Part shown: one piece after another, positions 44,921 through 53,476 of the stretch
Layout of the letters: each line of letters starts with the position of its first letter
Position numbering within the stretch: position 1 is the first letter of the stretch
From: Alteromonas confluentis
GTDB taxonomy: Bacteria; Pseudomonadota; Gammaproteobacteria; Enterobacterales; Alteromonadaceae
Length of the DNA stretch: 64,000 bases
Assembly: GCF_001757105.1 (NCBI RefSeq)
Contig: NZ_MDHN01000041.1
Location: forward strand, 464,515-528,514
Reading direction: 5' to 3'
The notes under the pieces: generated by a model
Database searches by the model: none
Seen by the model: only the letters and a program-made list of their open reading frames with translations
Told to the model about the DNA's origin: nothing
Translations under genes and position numbers: made by a program

Positions 44921-44980
44921 TAGTGCAAAGCTCGGTGGCACAAAGCTCGGTGGCATTAAGCTCGGTGATACAAAGCTCGG
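44921..44980. repeat. 15-bp tandem repeat, four copies
   Basis: Units tagtgcaaagctcgg, tggcacaaagctcgg, tggcattaagctcgg and tgatacaaagctcgg, with partial copies on both sides. In the frame of the preceding gene, past its stop, they would read KLGGT-type pentapeptides. Confidence 0.9.
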
Positions 44981-45111
44981 CGGACTAGCGCTCATTCGCC
45001 TTACTGTCGTTTTAAAGTGACAGTTATTCCACTCCCTGCCTGATTTTATATTGGGCTTATCCTCCAAATACATCGTATAAGCACATAACTACCGTATTTA
45101 TCGTAGCTGGC

Positions 45112-45174
45112 CCTGCTTTTGCTTACTACATTGCTAACTCTAGTAAGTGTTGTTTGCAATACACAGCAAGCAGG
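45112..45174 (+). promoter_or_regulatory. Nested inverted repeat in the leader of the lipoprotein gene
   Basis: Outer arms CCTGCTT..GCT (45112-45123) and AGCAAGCAGG (45165-45174) enclose an inner pair CTTACTA (45122-45128) and TAGTAAG (45141-45147). It lies about 50 bp before the ATG at 45227 and could form a branched leader RNA or an operator. Confidence 0.5.
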
Positions 45175-45226
45175 CACATACGACGCTGCTTTACCCTGAT
45201 TTCTTATTTCCAACCGGAGTTCCTGA

Positions 45227-47305
45227 ATGCGACATTTGCCGCAAACGCTGCTCAATTCACGTAATTCACTGACATTCATTCTGGTGCTGATTGCCAGCAC
45301 CTTATCGTTGTCGGCCTGCACGCAGGTACAATCAGAGCCCCGAAACCTCACGGTACTCCCGTCGCAGCCAGGTACCGTGGCCTTAGAGAAGCTTCTGGAA
45401 CAGAATATTACTGATGCCAGCGACGCTGAATCTATTGTGCTGGGACTGGCTGAATCCAAGGATTACGGGCGTATTCTCAATTTGCTTAAAGCAGACTACG
45501 CCGATGAAGCCGCGAAGCTATTATTGACCATGAACGAAGGGGTTTCGCTGGAAGAAGCGACCCTGAAGCTGGCAAAAGCTACCGACTCGGAAACCGCCAT
45601 GGGTCACGTGGTCAGAACAGCATTTATCCTGTTCCCGTTGGAGCAAGGTGGGCTTTACCATTATCTGCAGGATAATCTTGGTATCCGCGCCACATTATTA
45701 AATAAATGGGCAGAAAGCGCAGGGTTACTCACCGCCGCCACCATGCCTGAACCCGATGAAAATGGCCTGTTCATCCAGCCACTCATCAATTCAGCAAGTA
45801 TTACCTTATTCCATCCTGATCGCGATACCCGTGGTGCAATGTTCTACAAACCCGCTGATTCAGAGACCTGGGAAAAAGCCCGCGACATGACATGGGAGCC
45901 GGTAAACAGTGTGCTTACAGGGCCAATTGTTTACCTGCAAGCCAATACCACTTACGACGTAAAAGTTATTCTCACCGAACAGCAAGATGTGGAAAGAGAA
46001 ATCGTCACACAATTCACCACCCGCCCAGATACGCCGGTTATTAACCCGGAAAAGGTGTACAAACTGTCAGACATTTATCGTGGCGGCACATTAGATTTAG
46101 AAGCGCTGGGCATTGAAGGTGACGAAAACGGTTACGCGAAAATTGTCGGCGACAAGGACACGGTGATTCGTGCTGGTGACGATGAGAAGTACGCGGTAAA
46201 TGTGGGTGACAACAGCTACATTTATTTTGAAAACATCACCATTGAGGCAGCCAGAGTCCATGGCTTTTACGGCGAAGGCGCCCACGACATCTGGATCAAT
46301 AACTGTGATATTTCCGGCTGGGGACGCGCCCCGAATGTGATGAAAAAAGGTATTGCTTATGAAATGGAAGATGCCCAGGCGATAAACTACGACTCGGCAA
46401 TTTACTTCCGTCAGTCGGGTGTGATCACGGTGGAAAACTGTAATATTCACGACCCGCGTGCTATTGCGAATGACTGGTCGTTTGGTCATCCGAAAGGGCC
46501 AAATGCTTTTCTTGCCCACGCCAATCATCCCGATCCAAAATTTAAAGGCCAAGTCATTCTGCGTAACAACCATTTCCACGGCACCCAGACGCATCGTTTT
46601 AACGATATTATCGAAGGTCGTAAAAACGCAGAACCGCTGGGCGGCTTCGTGCGCGATTCAGCCATTTACAACAATGAACTGGCCTATTCAAACGACGATG
46701 CCATTGAGGTAGACGGTGGTCAGCAGAATGTGTTGGTCTACAATAACGATATCTCTCACACCTATTCTGGCATCAGTATTACGCCGGTTCGGGTAGGCCC
46801 TAGCTTCATCTTTAACAATTATATTCACGACCTGGGTGATTTACGTGGCAAGCAATGGGCCTCAATAAAAATGGGTGGCTTGCTTACTAGTCCGTCGGGT
46901 CAAAGTGTGATTCTGCATAACTTGATCACGGTAGGCAGAAATGGGCTAACGGCCTCGCGTTTTAAAAACGACGATACCTTCTGGACTTATGCACAAAATA
47001 ACATTGTGATCACCGAAAAAGACAACAATCAGGTAGGCTACGCCGTATACGATCCGGAAAACTATAGCGGCTCGCAGTTTATTAATAACTACTTCTATAA
47101 TTTAAAAACCGGTGCCCCGAAAATTGAGGCAACCCTTACCGAGCCCTATGTATTTGAAGAGAGCAAACTGAATCAGCAAATCGCTGAGGCGTTATTTAAT
47201 GGCGGTAAAACCGTTATGCTCCCTAAATGCGACAAATATCGTATTAACAATTTTACTCAACGCAATGAAGACGGCACACAGGCATTGTACGGAATCGTTG
47301 AATAG
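45227..47305 (+). CDS. Secreted lipoprotein with a right-handed parallel beta-helix
   Basis: A 692-residue protein. The N-terminus is a lipoprotein signal (LVLIASTLSLSAC), giving a lipidated Cys near residue 31. A helical part and an Ig/FnIII-like domain (about 175-265, with FTTRPDTP) precede a long beta-helix (about 300-640) marked by repeated NN/ND turns such as WINNCDISGWG, VENCNIHDP, LRNNHFHGT, VYNNDISHTYSG and FNNYIHDLG. This fold is common in polysaccharide lyases, epimerases and hydrolases; no family-specific catalytic set is recognised. It precedes the flippase gene by 36 bp, so it may process or anchor the exopolysaccharide. CCGGAG supports the start. Confidence 0.82.
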   Translation: MRHLPQTLLNSRNSLTFILVLIASTLSLSACTQVQSEPRNLTVLPSQPGTVALEKLLEQNITDASDAESIVLGLAESKDYGRILNLLKADYADEAAKLLLTMNEGVSLEEATLKLAKATDSETAMGHVVRTAFILFPLEQGGLYHYLQDNLGIRATLLNKWAESAGLLTAATMPEPDENGLFIQPLINSASITLFHPDRDTRGAMFYKPADSETWEKARDMTWEPVNSVLTGPIVYLQANTTYDVKVILTEQQDVEREIVTQFTTRPDTPVINPEKVYKLSDIYRGGTLDLEALGIEGDENGYAKIVGDKDTVIRAGDDEKYAVNVGDNSYIYFENITIEAARVHGFYGEGAHDIWINNCDISGWGRAPNVMKKGIAYEMEDAQAINYDSAIYFRQSGVITVENCNIHDPRAIANDWSFGHPKGPNAFLAHANHPDPKFKGQVILRNNHFHGTQTHRFNDIIEGRKNAEPLGGFVRDSAIYNNELAYSNDDAIEVDGGQQNVLVYNNDISHTYSGISITPVRVGPSFIFNNYIHDLGDLRGKQWASIKMGGLLTSPSGQSVILHNLITVGRNGLTASRFKNDDTFWTYAQNNIVITEKDNNQVGYAVYDPENYSGSQFINNYFYNLKTGAPKIEATLTEPYVFEESKLNQQIAEALFNGGKTVMLPKCDKYRINNFTQRNEDGTQALYGIVE

Positions 47306-47341
47306 TTTTAAGTCAGTGAAGTAACAAGGACGCTTCGTTTT

Positions 47342-48826
47342 ATGTCGTTAAAAGCCCGCTCCCTGAAGGGAGCATTCTTCAACTTGTCTGCCAATGGCGC
47401 AGGCCAGCTGGTTAATTTCGTCGTTTATGCCATCATGGCCCGCATTCTCGGGGTCGAAGAGTTTGGTCTGGTCGCCATTTGTCTTATGGTCGTGGAATTC
47501 TGCAACCTGTTCGTTACGGTAGGCGTTTCGCAGAACCTTATCCAACGGGATAAATGGGACAATGAATTTGCCAGCCTGTCGTTCTGGTTTCTGATGGCCG
47601 TGTCGCTGGCCATAGCCGTACTCATGTTTGCCGTTGCTGTACCGGTTGCCTGGTACACCTACTCAGAACTCGCAGCCCAGCTCATTGCAGCACTCGCTAT
47701 TATTCCGCTTGCCAACGGGGTTCGCTTGGTACACAAAGCCAAGATGGAGCGGGACTTTTTGAATAAGCGCCTGGCGGCCTACGACACTGCTGGCGTATTA
47801 GTTGGCGGCGTAGTCTCTGTAGCGACAGCCCTAACCGGGTTCGGCGCATGGGCCATCATCTTTGGTAAAATTGTACAGGCATTTGTGTCTACCGCCCTGA
47901 CTTGGCATGGTTCGACGTTCCGTCCACACTGGGTAAAAGATAAAACGCACCTGCCCGAAATCATTCATTTTGCCAAGCCGCTGATTGCCATGTCGTTTAT
48001 GAATTTCTTCTCTCAGCGCACGTCCAATATCGTTATTGCTGCGTTTTTAGGTGCAGCTACGTTCGCATATACCTCTGTAGCCAGACAAGGCTTCTCGGTA
48101 TTGAACAACCTCACTTTCCAACCGCTGAATCGTATTGCATTGGCAGGGCTTGCCAGGGTTAGCGACGATAAATTATCAGACACCTTTGGCCGGGTAGTCA
48201 GCATGACAGCCCTGTTCGTCACGCCAGTCTATTTTGGTGTGGGCGCCATCGCCCATCCGTTTATCGATTTGGTATTTGGTGACAAGTGGGTAGACAGCGC
48301 TTATCTGTTATCGATCCTGGCACTGCAAACGCCGTGTAATGTGATGGCGTACTATTTGCCCAACCTGCTCATTGCGCGTGGAGAGCCCGGCGCGGCATTC
48401 AAGCTGAATATCATTAACCTTACTTTTAACTTCTTATTGCCGTTGGCCGCTGTACCTTGGGGGCTTTACGCTGTGATCAGTGCCTTGGTAGTGGCGAATT
48501 ACATTACGCTTATTCTTAAATTCTGGCTGGTGAGCCGCTCTTTAGATGTGAATTTAAGCCTGGCCTTTAAAGAAACCTGGATGTTCACCTTCGTGGGTTT
48601 GATCATGTTCGCCGTGGTGTTATATCTGGAGCGCTTCCACGTGTTCGGACTGGACAATATTTTCCTGGAACTGCCCGCTCTGGTCGCCGTTGGTGGAGTC
48701 ATTTATTGTGGTGGATTACTGTTATTCTTCCGTCGTAAAACACTGAAAATCGTCAATGAGTTTAAATCCGGGAAGAAACAGAAGAAGAAAGGCAAGACAC
48801 CGTTAGCAGAAGACACGATAGATTGA
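47342..48826 (+). CDS. Polysaccharide flippase (MOP superfamily, Wzx/WzxC type)
   Basis: A 494-residue inner-membrane protein with 12-14 predicted helices. The N-terminal KGAFFNLSANGAGQLVNFVV and ARILGVEEFGLVAICLMVV, and VARQGFSVLNNLTFQPLNRIA mid-sequence, are typical of WzxC-like exporters that flip lipid-linked sugar repeat units to the periplasm. The C-terminus is a Lys-rich cytoplasmic tail (GKKQKKKGK). Transcribed with the beta-helix lipoprotein gene. It would feed the polymerase encoded on the other strand at 55.6-57.0 kb. Confidence 0.88.
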   Translation: MSLKARSLKGAFFNLSANGAGQLVNFVVYAIMARILGVEEFGLVAICLMVVEFCNLFVTVGVSQNLIQRDKWDNEFASLSFWFLMAVSLAIAVLMFAVAVPVAWYTYSELAAQLIAALAIIPLANGVRLVHKAKMERDFLNKRLAAYDTAGVLVGGVVSVATALTGFGAWAIIFGKIVQAFVSTALTWHGSTFRPHWVKDKTHLPEIIHFAKPLIAMSFMNFFSQRTSNIVIAAFLGAATFAYTSVARQGFSVLNNLTFQPLNRIALAGLARVSDDKLSDTFGRVVSMTALFVTPVYFGVGAIAHPFIDLVFGDKWVDSAYLLSILALQTPCNVMAYYLPNLLIARGEPGAAFKLNIINLTFNFLLPLAAVPWGLYAVISALVVANYITLILKFWLVSRSLDVNLSLAFKETWMFTFVGLIMFAVVLYLERFHVFGLDNIFLELPALVAVGGVIYCGGLLLFFRRKTLKIVNEFKSGKKQKKKGKTPLAEDTID

Positions 48827-48845
48827 GATCGCTGAAGCACTCACA

Positions 48846-48868
48846 CAGGGGCACGTAAAACGCCCCTG
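48846..48868. terminator. Hairpin between convergent flippase and amidotransferase genes
   Basis: CAGGGGC/GCCCCTG 7-bp stem with a 9-nt loop. There is no strong T-run on either side, so it is a weak terminator candidate. Confidence 0.4.
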
Positions 48869-48878
48869 ATGGTTGCCC

Positions 48879-49718
48879 TTATGCGCAGTCTCTGGGCATA
48901 TTTTTCGGGCTCACCATTTCGTGCTCGGCTTTGTGTACTGGCACATCCTCCTTGCCCTGCGCGATGACTTCTCCCGACTGCCAAAGCTTCCATTCGCCTC
49001 GCTCGTAAACATCCCATTCCTCGTCGTGAGTAAGTGGTTCTGTCGCTATAATGCTGACTACATCTTTGGGATTTGTTTCAGAGGCAAAATCTACCGCCAC
49101 TTCCACATCTTTCAGGCAAGCCGGTCCAAAGGGCGCGCGGCGAGTAATGCTGGCGAGTTTGGTACTGCAAAAGGTAAATAACCAATCACCATTACTCAGT
49201 AAACAGTTAAATACGCCTTGCTCGGCATAGGATTTCGACAGTGCCACCAGCGTCGTCGCCAGTTGCTCAGCGGTGGCATCTCGCTGCAAATTTTGCCGCA
49301 CGTGGTTCATCAAATCACAGAACAATTCTTCGCTGTCGGTATCGCCAATGGCTTCGTATATACCGGTGCGACGGGTAAAACCAGGGATCTGGCCGTTATG
49401 CGCAAACACCCAGCAACGCCCCCATAATTCCCGGGTGAATGGATGCGTATTAGAAAGGTTGATGTTGCCCACGTTGGCCTGACGAATATGGCAGATGGCG
49501 GTTTTGCTTTTAATCGGTAACTTGGCAACAAATTCGGCAATCTGAGAAGTGGCGCAGGGTTCGGGATCATGAAACAAGCGCACGCCCTTTCCTTCGTAAA
49601 AAGCCACGCCCCAGCCGTCTTTATGCGGGCCAGTTTCACCGCCGCGACGGGTCAGGCCGGTAAAGCTAAAGCACAAATCGGTTGGTGTATTGGCACTCAT
49701 GCCGAGAAGTTCACACAC
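48879..49718 (-). CDS. Class-II glutamine amidotransferase, YafJ-like
   Basis: A 279-residue Ntn-hydrolase. The nucleophile must be Cys2 (MCELLGMSAN) after Met removal, which fixes the GTG start at 49718 although the ribosome site is weak. Further family marks are RRGGETGPHKDGWGVAFYEG, CHIRQAN, NLSNTHPF and FAHNGQIP. It hydrolyses glutamine, or a gamma-glutamyl compound, to release ammonia; the acceptor for the stand-alone YafJ group is unknown. It lies between polysaccharide genes but need not belong to the pathway. Confidence 0.9.
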   Translation of the reverse strand: MCELLGMSANTPTDLCFSFTGLTRRGGETGPHKDGWGVAFYEGKGVRLFHDPEPCATSQIAEFVAKLPIKSKTAICHIRQANVGNINLSNTHPFTRELWGRCWVFAHNGQIPGFTRRTGIYEAIGDTDSEELFCDLMNHVRQNLQRDATAEQLATTLVALSKSYAEQGVFNCLLSNGDWLFTFCSTKLASITRRAPFGPACLKDVEVAVDFASETNPKDVVSIIATEPLTHDEEWDVYERGEWKLWQSGEVIAQGKEDVPVHKAEHEMVSPKNMPRDCA

Positions 49719-49865
49719 AGCAGTTTCTCACATCAGACGTCAGATGCGGGAAGCATAGCCAACAACGCAGAGGGTTTCAATGAACGGACCGCGTTTGTGC
49801 AACGCGGGCCTTAGCAGAGACTTTAGTGAACAGACACTTGAGCAAGCAGAGATGAGGGGTTGTTT

Positions 49866-50669
49866 TTACACGCCCCAGAGATCGAACGGAAAGGCTTTAT
49901 ACAGTTTGTCTGTCACCGCAGTGAAGTCTGGCGGCGTGTCTAAATGCATCGAGATCCCTTCTTCCAGGCTAGTCGTTTTAGGCACATCGGTACGGCCAGT
50001 ACCCTGATAGTAATCCTGGTATTTAAACATGGATTCACCGCTGCCCGAATCGTAGAAAATGGCTGGTATGCCATACGCTTCGGCAATGATAATACCGTGA
50101 AGACTGCTGGATATAACCCGCTTGCTGTTTACGATGGCTTCAATGAAGGAGCCTGGATACTGCATTGGCGTAACCTGGTCCTTTTCGTAGCCTGCGTATT
50201 GGGCCATGTCATCGTTCATGTGGTTAATGATGATGTAGTCTTTCTTGTCGGCTTTTTCCATGAGCGGACGGGAATAGAAATAAGGCAGCAACAAGGCCGG
50301 ATCGCCATACACTTCAGGTACGTTAATCCCGCGATTTAACAGGTACTCACGAGTGAGCGGACCGCGTACTGCACGCACATCCAACTCGGAGAATTTAATC
50401 ACGTCGTCGCCCATCTTCTGGTTATAGCCAGTTCCCCACAGCGTATCGCCATCACGGGCGAAATGCAGTACCGAACCTACGCTTACCAGTTTATTGTCGG
50501 GGTTGAGCTTATCTTTAATCAGCTTGCCTTTCATGGCCAACACGCGTTTTACTAAATCATAAGCAACGTAGTCACCAATATTCGGGCGATCATCTTTTTT
50601 CGACTGCCACCAGTACACTCGCTTCTTTTCTTCAGCCAGAGTCTGTTTTATAGCCCATTGGTTCAGCAT
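49866..50669 (-). CDS. Polysaccharide pyruvyltransferase family protein
   Basis: A 267-residue cytoplasmic protein of the PS_pyruv_trans family, which puts pyruvate ketals on sugars using phosphoenolpyruvate. Marks are NIGDYVAYDLV near the N-terminus, VRGPLTREYLLNRGI, GDPALLLP, and SSLHGIIIAEAYGIPAIF, which carries the conserved Ser-Leu-His-Gly. Pyruvylation adds negative charge to exopolysaccharides. AAGAAGGA before the ATG supports the start. It is downstream of a sulfotransferase and a GT2 gene on the same strand, so these three probably form one transcript. Confidence 0.88.
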   Translation of the reverse strand: MLNQWAIKQTLAEEKKRVYWWQSKKDDRPNIGDYVAYDLVKRVLAMKGKLIKDKLNPDNKLVSVGSVLHFARDGDTLWGTGYNQKMGDDVIKFSELDVRAVRGPLTREYLLNRGINVPEVYGDPALLLPYFYSRPLMEKADKKDYIIINHMNDDMAQYAGYEKDQVTPMQYPGSFIEAIVNSKRVISSSLHGIIIAEAYGIPAIFYDSGSGESMFKYQDYYQGTGRTDVPKTTSLEEGISMHLDTPPDFTAVTDKLYKAFPFDLWGV

Positions 50670-50751
50670 GCTTTTTCCTTCTTATCCGTGACGCTTGAAG
50701 TCACCTTTCATCCAAATTTGTGTTTATGTTTTATACCCATGAGCGGGTGTA

Positions 50752-51543
50752 TCAGGAGAGCTTTTTAGCCAGCTTGTGCCAGATGCTTTCCTGGTTAAAT
50801 CGCAGTAATTCGTTGTCGGCATTAAATTCTTGCTGGAATCTTGCCAACCACTTTTTGTTCAGTTCATTACTTTGTCGTTTGGTTACCGGCGATGTGGGAA
50901 TTTTCGGGCTCTCCACGTCGATACCCATGAAATCAGCAATGCGTAATACCGTGTTCACGGTGTTAGAGCGTACATCGGAGAAATTCAATTCCATGTACTT
51001 ACACCCCGACGCGGCCAGTGAGTAGCGCCATGACGCATTTTCGAGACACACCCGACGGAGCCCGGCTTCGATGTCATCGAACCGGTAATCCGGATCGGCA
51101 ACCGGTTTACCCTGCTCAGAAATCCACGCCCCGGTTTGTTTGGCTACCGCAAGAGACACCGCCTGCGCCATTACATCTTCCCGGGTAAGCAGCACGAAGT
51201 GTGGATTAGGCAGCAAGTCGCACATTGCCTTAAAGCCACCAAATTCCTGCACGTGGGAGTAATGTATCTTGATACCAAAAGTACCGTTTGATGAGGTACG
51301 TCGAGCCTGTAAGGCTTTCAGCACTTCCGGCAGGGTTTTGCAATTCAGTCGCGCTTTCCACTCGTCGAGGTTCTTACGGTTTGCATATTCCAAAGGAAAT
51401 CCAAACGCATCGGTCTGATGCAGCAAGTGGCCCAGCATATGACTACCGGAGCGTACCGTAGAGGCGATCACAAGGGTCTTTTGGGTTTCAGTTTGGTGCC
51501 GATAATCGTGTTCCGAAGAAAACTGATCCTGATAAAGCTCCAT
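50752..51543 (-). CDS. Stf0-type sulfotransferase
   Basis: A 263-residue protein resembling Stf0 sulfotransferases, the family of mycobacterial trehalose 2-sulfotransferase. The PAPS 5'-phosphosulfate loop is VIASTVRSGSHMLGHLL, and the 3'-phosphate region includes VLLTREDVMAQAVSLAVAKQTGAW. It transfers sulfate from PAPS to a carbohydrate hydroxyl. The surrounding glycosyltransferase and pyruvyltransferase genes indicate the exopolysaccharide as acceptor; this is inferred. CAGGAGC supports the start. It lies 17 bp downstream of the GT2 gene. Confidence 0.85.
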   Translation of the reverse strand: MELYQDQFSSEHDYRHQTETQKTLVIASTVRSGSHMLGHLLHQTDAFGFPLEYANRKNLDEWKARLNCKTLPEVLKALQARRTSSNGTFGIKIHYSHVQEFGGFKAMCDLLPNPHFVLLTREDVMAQAVSLAVAKQTGAWISEQGKPVADPDYRFDDIEAGLRRVCLENASWRYSLAASGCKYMELNFSDVRSNTVNTVLRIADFMGIDVESPKIPTSPVTKRQSNELNKKWLARFQQEFNADNELLRFNQESIWHKLAKKLS

Positions 51544-51560
51544 GTTAATGCTCCTGTTGG

Positions 51561-52424
51561 TTAGCTAACGCGCTGACGTAATTTTTTTACCGTTACCGCA
51601 GCCAGATGGTTCAGTGTGGTAGCCAAACCAGCGATATGCACTGACTTCATCACCCACTTCATCTTGTCCTTCTTCTGCGGCAGGTATACCAGCAACTGCG
51701 CCGCTACCCGTTTACGGTAATTTCGGTCGCCGAGAAACTGGCGATGCTTATCGGCCGACCGCAATCGCACCACGGCTTCATCGGGTGTCATTTTCGCCAC
51801 TTTGGCGCCAATGCCATCCATATTCATAAAACGATAAAGAAAGATAGGTTTAGGAATGTTGAATAGCGCGTAGTCTTGCTGCAGCAAGCGCACGTACATA
51901 TCCCAGTCCTGGCCGTTAGGCAGAGTTTCATCAAACCGTTCGGTAAGCGCTAAGGATTTACGAATACTGAAACCACTCATTCCGCAATACTGATTGCCGG
52001 TTCTGAGTACATCCCACTCAACCCGACGTGATGGCTGTACATAAAGCTCATCTTCCTTACCCAATACGGCGTACCCGCTCACTACTGCATCAGCGCCTTT
52101 CTCATACGCCTTTTTGTGTTCCCACAAATACTCTGGTTGCCAGATGTCATCGTCATCGAGAAAAGCAATCACATCGCCTTTGGCGTTATCTACACCAATA
52201 TTGCGTGCCTTATTGGCACCCGACGACGTTTTCAGGAAATAGTAGTGAAAATCGGGTTTAGCAGAGAATTCAGCAAGAATGTCATCATATGGCAAGGAAG
52301 ATGCATCATTCACAACAATCACCTCAAGCGGCTGCTCGATTTGTGCATACACCCCATCCAGCGCTTCTTTGAGTTCTGCGGGGCGGTTGAAGGTTGTGAT
52401 CACAACACTGAATTTTATGCTCAT
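51561..52424 (-). CDS. Glycosyltransferase family 2
   Basis: A 287-residue GT-A fold transferase. The N-terminus has KFSVVITTFNRPAELKEAL, and the nucleotide-sugar and metal site follows as AFLDDDDIWQPEYL. The sequence NGQDWDMYVRLLQ contains the catalytic-base region. It adds one sugar of the repeat unit; donor and acceptor are unknown. The start is ATG 52424, since the 21 codons before it have no similarity to the family. First gene of a transcript with the sulfotransferase and pyruvyltransferase genes, divergent from another sulfotransferase gene. Confidence 0.88.
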   Translation of the reverse strand: MSIKFSVVITTFNRPAELKEALDGVYAQIEQPLEVIVVNDASSLPYDDILAEFSAKPDFHYYFLKTSSGANKARNIGVDNAKGDVIAFLDDDDIWQPEYLWEHKKAYEKGADAVVSGYAVLGKEDELYVQPSRRVEWDVLRTGNQYCGMSGFSIRKSLALTERFDETLPNGQDWDMYVRLLQQDYALFNIPKPIFLYRFMNMDGIGAKVAKMTPDEAVVRLRSADKHRQFLGDRNYRKRVAAQLLVYLPQKKDKMKWVMKSVHIAGLATTLNHLAAVTVKKLRQRVS

Positions 52425-52512
52425 TGGTATCCCTGTGAGTTTACAAATCAATCCGAAATGGAACAGAAATCTGTGAAGATTTCCCAAACATGAATACTAT
52501 GGAGCAAGAATC

Positions 52513-53322
52513 ATGCAAGAAATCCTGAAGCAGCAATCAGAAAAATATCTCGCCCGCTATCCCAAGATTTTCTTCTGCCACGTACCCAAATGCGCAGGGG
52601 TTTCTCTGTCCAATGCGATTTACCAGGCCGTTTATCCATCGCTGTTAAAAGCTACGCGTTTTACCGGCCACATAGACCTTCGAGCCAGTCGCGAATGCGA
52701 GCAGCTATTGGGCGTAGATATGATGACAGCACGAGAAACGCAGCTTACCTTTCAGCTTAGTAGTAAATACCAGGTTTTCACTACCGGGCACTGTGTGGCG
52801 CGTCCTGAGGTGGTGAGTAACTTTTACAAAGACTGGCACTTTCTGACGATACTACGTAAGCCCGTTGACCGTTTTATTTCCGAATACGTGTACAACCGCT
52901 TTAAAGAATCGGAATGGCAGAAAAATGAAACCGATATCGAAGAGTATCTGAACTCAGAAAAAGCCCTCAGTTCAGCGGTGACCTACGCAAGATATTTTTC
53001 TGGGTATCGTGATGCTAAGGAAATTTGGGAAAATGCCGATGATGTGATCGCTAAATCTGTAGCCAATTTGCGTCGTTTTTCCGTGTTTGGCACATTGGAG
53101 CAAATGGATAAATGGCAGGAAGATTTTAACCAGCGTTTCAACACCCGCATCAACATTGCGAGTAAAAATACCAGTCCGAATCGTGGCGCCTCTTCTGCCA
53201 TTACCAGCAGAACGGATTTGATGTCGAAAATTGCAGAACTGAGCAGAATTGACCAGGCCATTTACGATGAAGTGGTAAACATGGTAAACGCCCGCACGGT
53301 AACCACTGCGAAGGCGAGCTAA
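52513..53322 (+). CDS. Sulfotransferase family 2-type protein
   Basis: A 269-residue protein with the PAPS loop FFCHVPKCAGVSLSNAIY at the N-terminus and the second PAPS region FLTILRKPVDRFISEYVYNRF (Arg and Ser contacts), which matches the carbohydrate sulfotransferase family 2. It is unrelated in detail to the Stf0-type enzyme 1 kb away, so two different sulfation reactions are likely. Acceptors are presumably exopolysaccharide sugars. GGAG lies before the ATG. Transcribed alone, ending at hairpins at 53341 and 53391. Confidence 0.85.
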   Translation: MQEILKQQSEKYLARYPKIFFCHVPKCAGVSLSNAIYQAVYPSLLKATRFTGHIDLRASRECEQLLGVDMMTARETQLTFQLSSKYQVFTTGHCVARPEVVSNFYKDWHFLTILRKPVDRFISEYVYNRFKESEWQKNETDIEEYLNSEKALSSAVTYARYFSGYRDAKEIWENADDVIAKSVANLRRFSVFGTLEQMDKWQEDFNQRFNTRINIASKNTSPNRGASSAITSRTDLMSKIAELSRIDQAIYDEVVNMVNARTVTTAKAS

Positions 53323-53340
53323 TTCTACATGTACTACGAG

Positions 53341-53359
53341 CACCGCTGACACAGCGGTG
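53341..53359 (+). other. Hairpin downstream of the sulfotransferase gene
   Basis: A perfect 8-bp stem CACCGCTG/CAGCGGTG with a 3-nt loop, 18 bp after the stop. No T-run follows; the real terminator is probably the next hairpin. Confidence 0.4.
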
Positions 53360-53390
53360 CAAAGTTATTAGTGCTGTAGGCCAAATATTT

Positions 53391-53423
53391 AAAAGCCTCG
53401 AAACAAGTGTCTCGGGGCTTTTT
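53391..53423. terminator. Rho-independent terminator
   Basis: AAAGCCTCGAaAC/GTcTCGGGGCTTT stem (one mismatch, one G-T pair), 4-nt loop, then TTTTT, between convergent genes. Confidence 0.8.
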
Positions 53424-53476
53424 GCATTGAAAGTGTTTACCGGTAGCCTAACATCACGAAGACGTTAGGTACCCGT

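Larger units (their letters stand above)
44914..45226. other. Gene-free stretch with tandem repeat and structured leader
   Basis: 313 bp holding a 15-bp tandem repeat (44921-44980), an ACTGTC/GACAGT hairpin (45003-45024) that may end the haemolysin-III transcript, and a larger inverted repeat (45112-45174) before the lipoprotein gene. Confidence 0.65.

Noticed and set aside
46097-46594. A 165-codon antisense frame in the beta-helix lipoprotein gene
   Set aside because: A shadow of the repetitive sense coding sequence.
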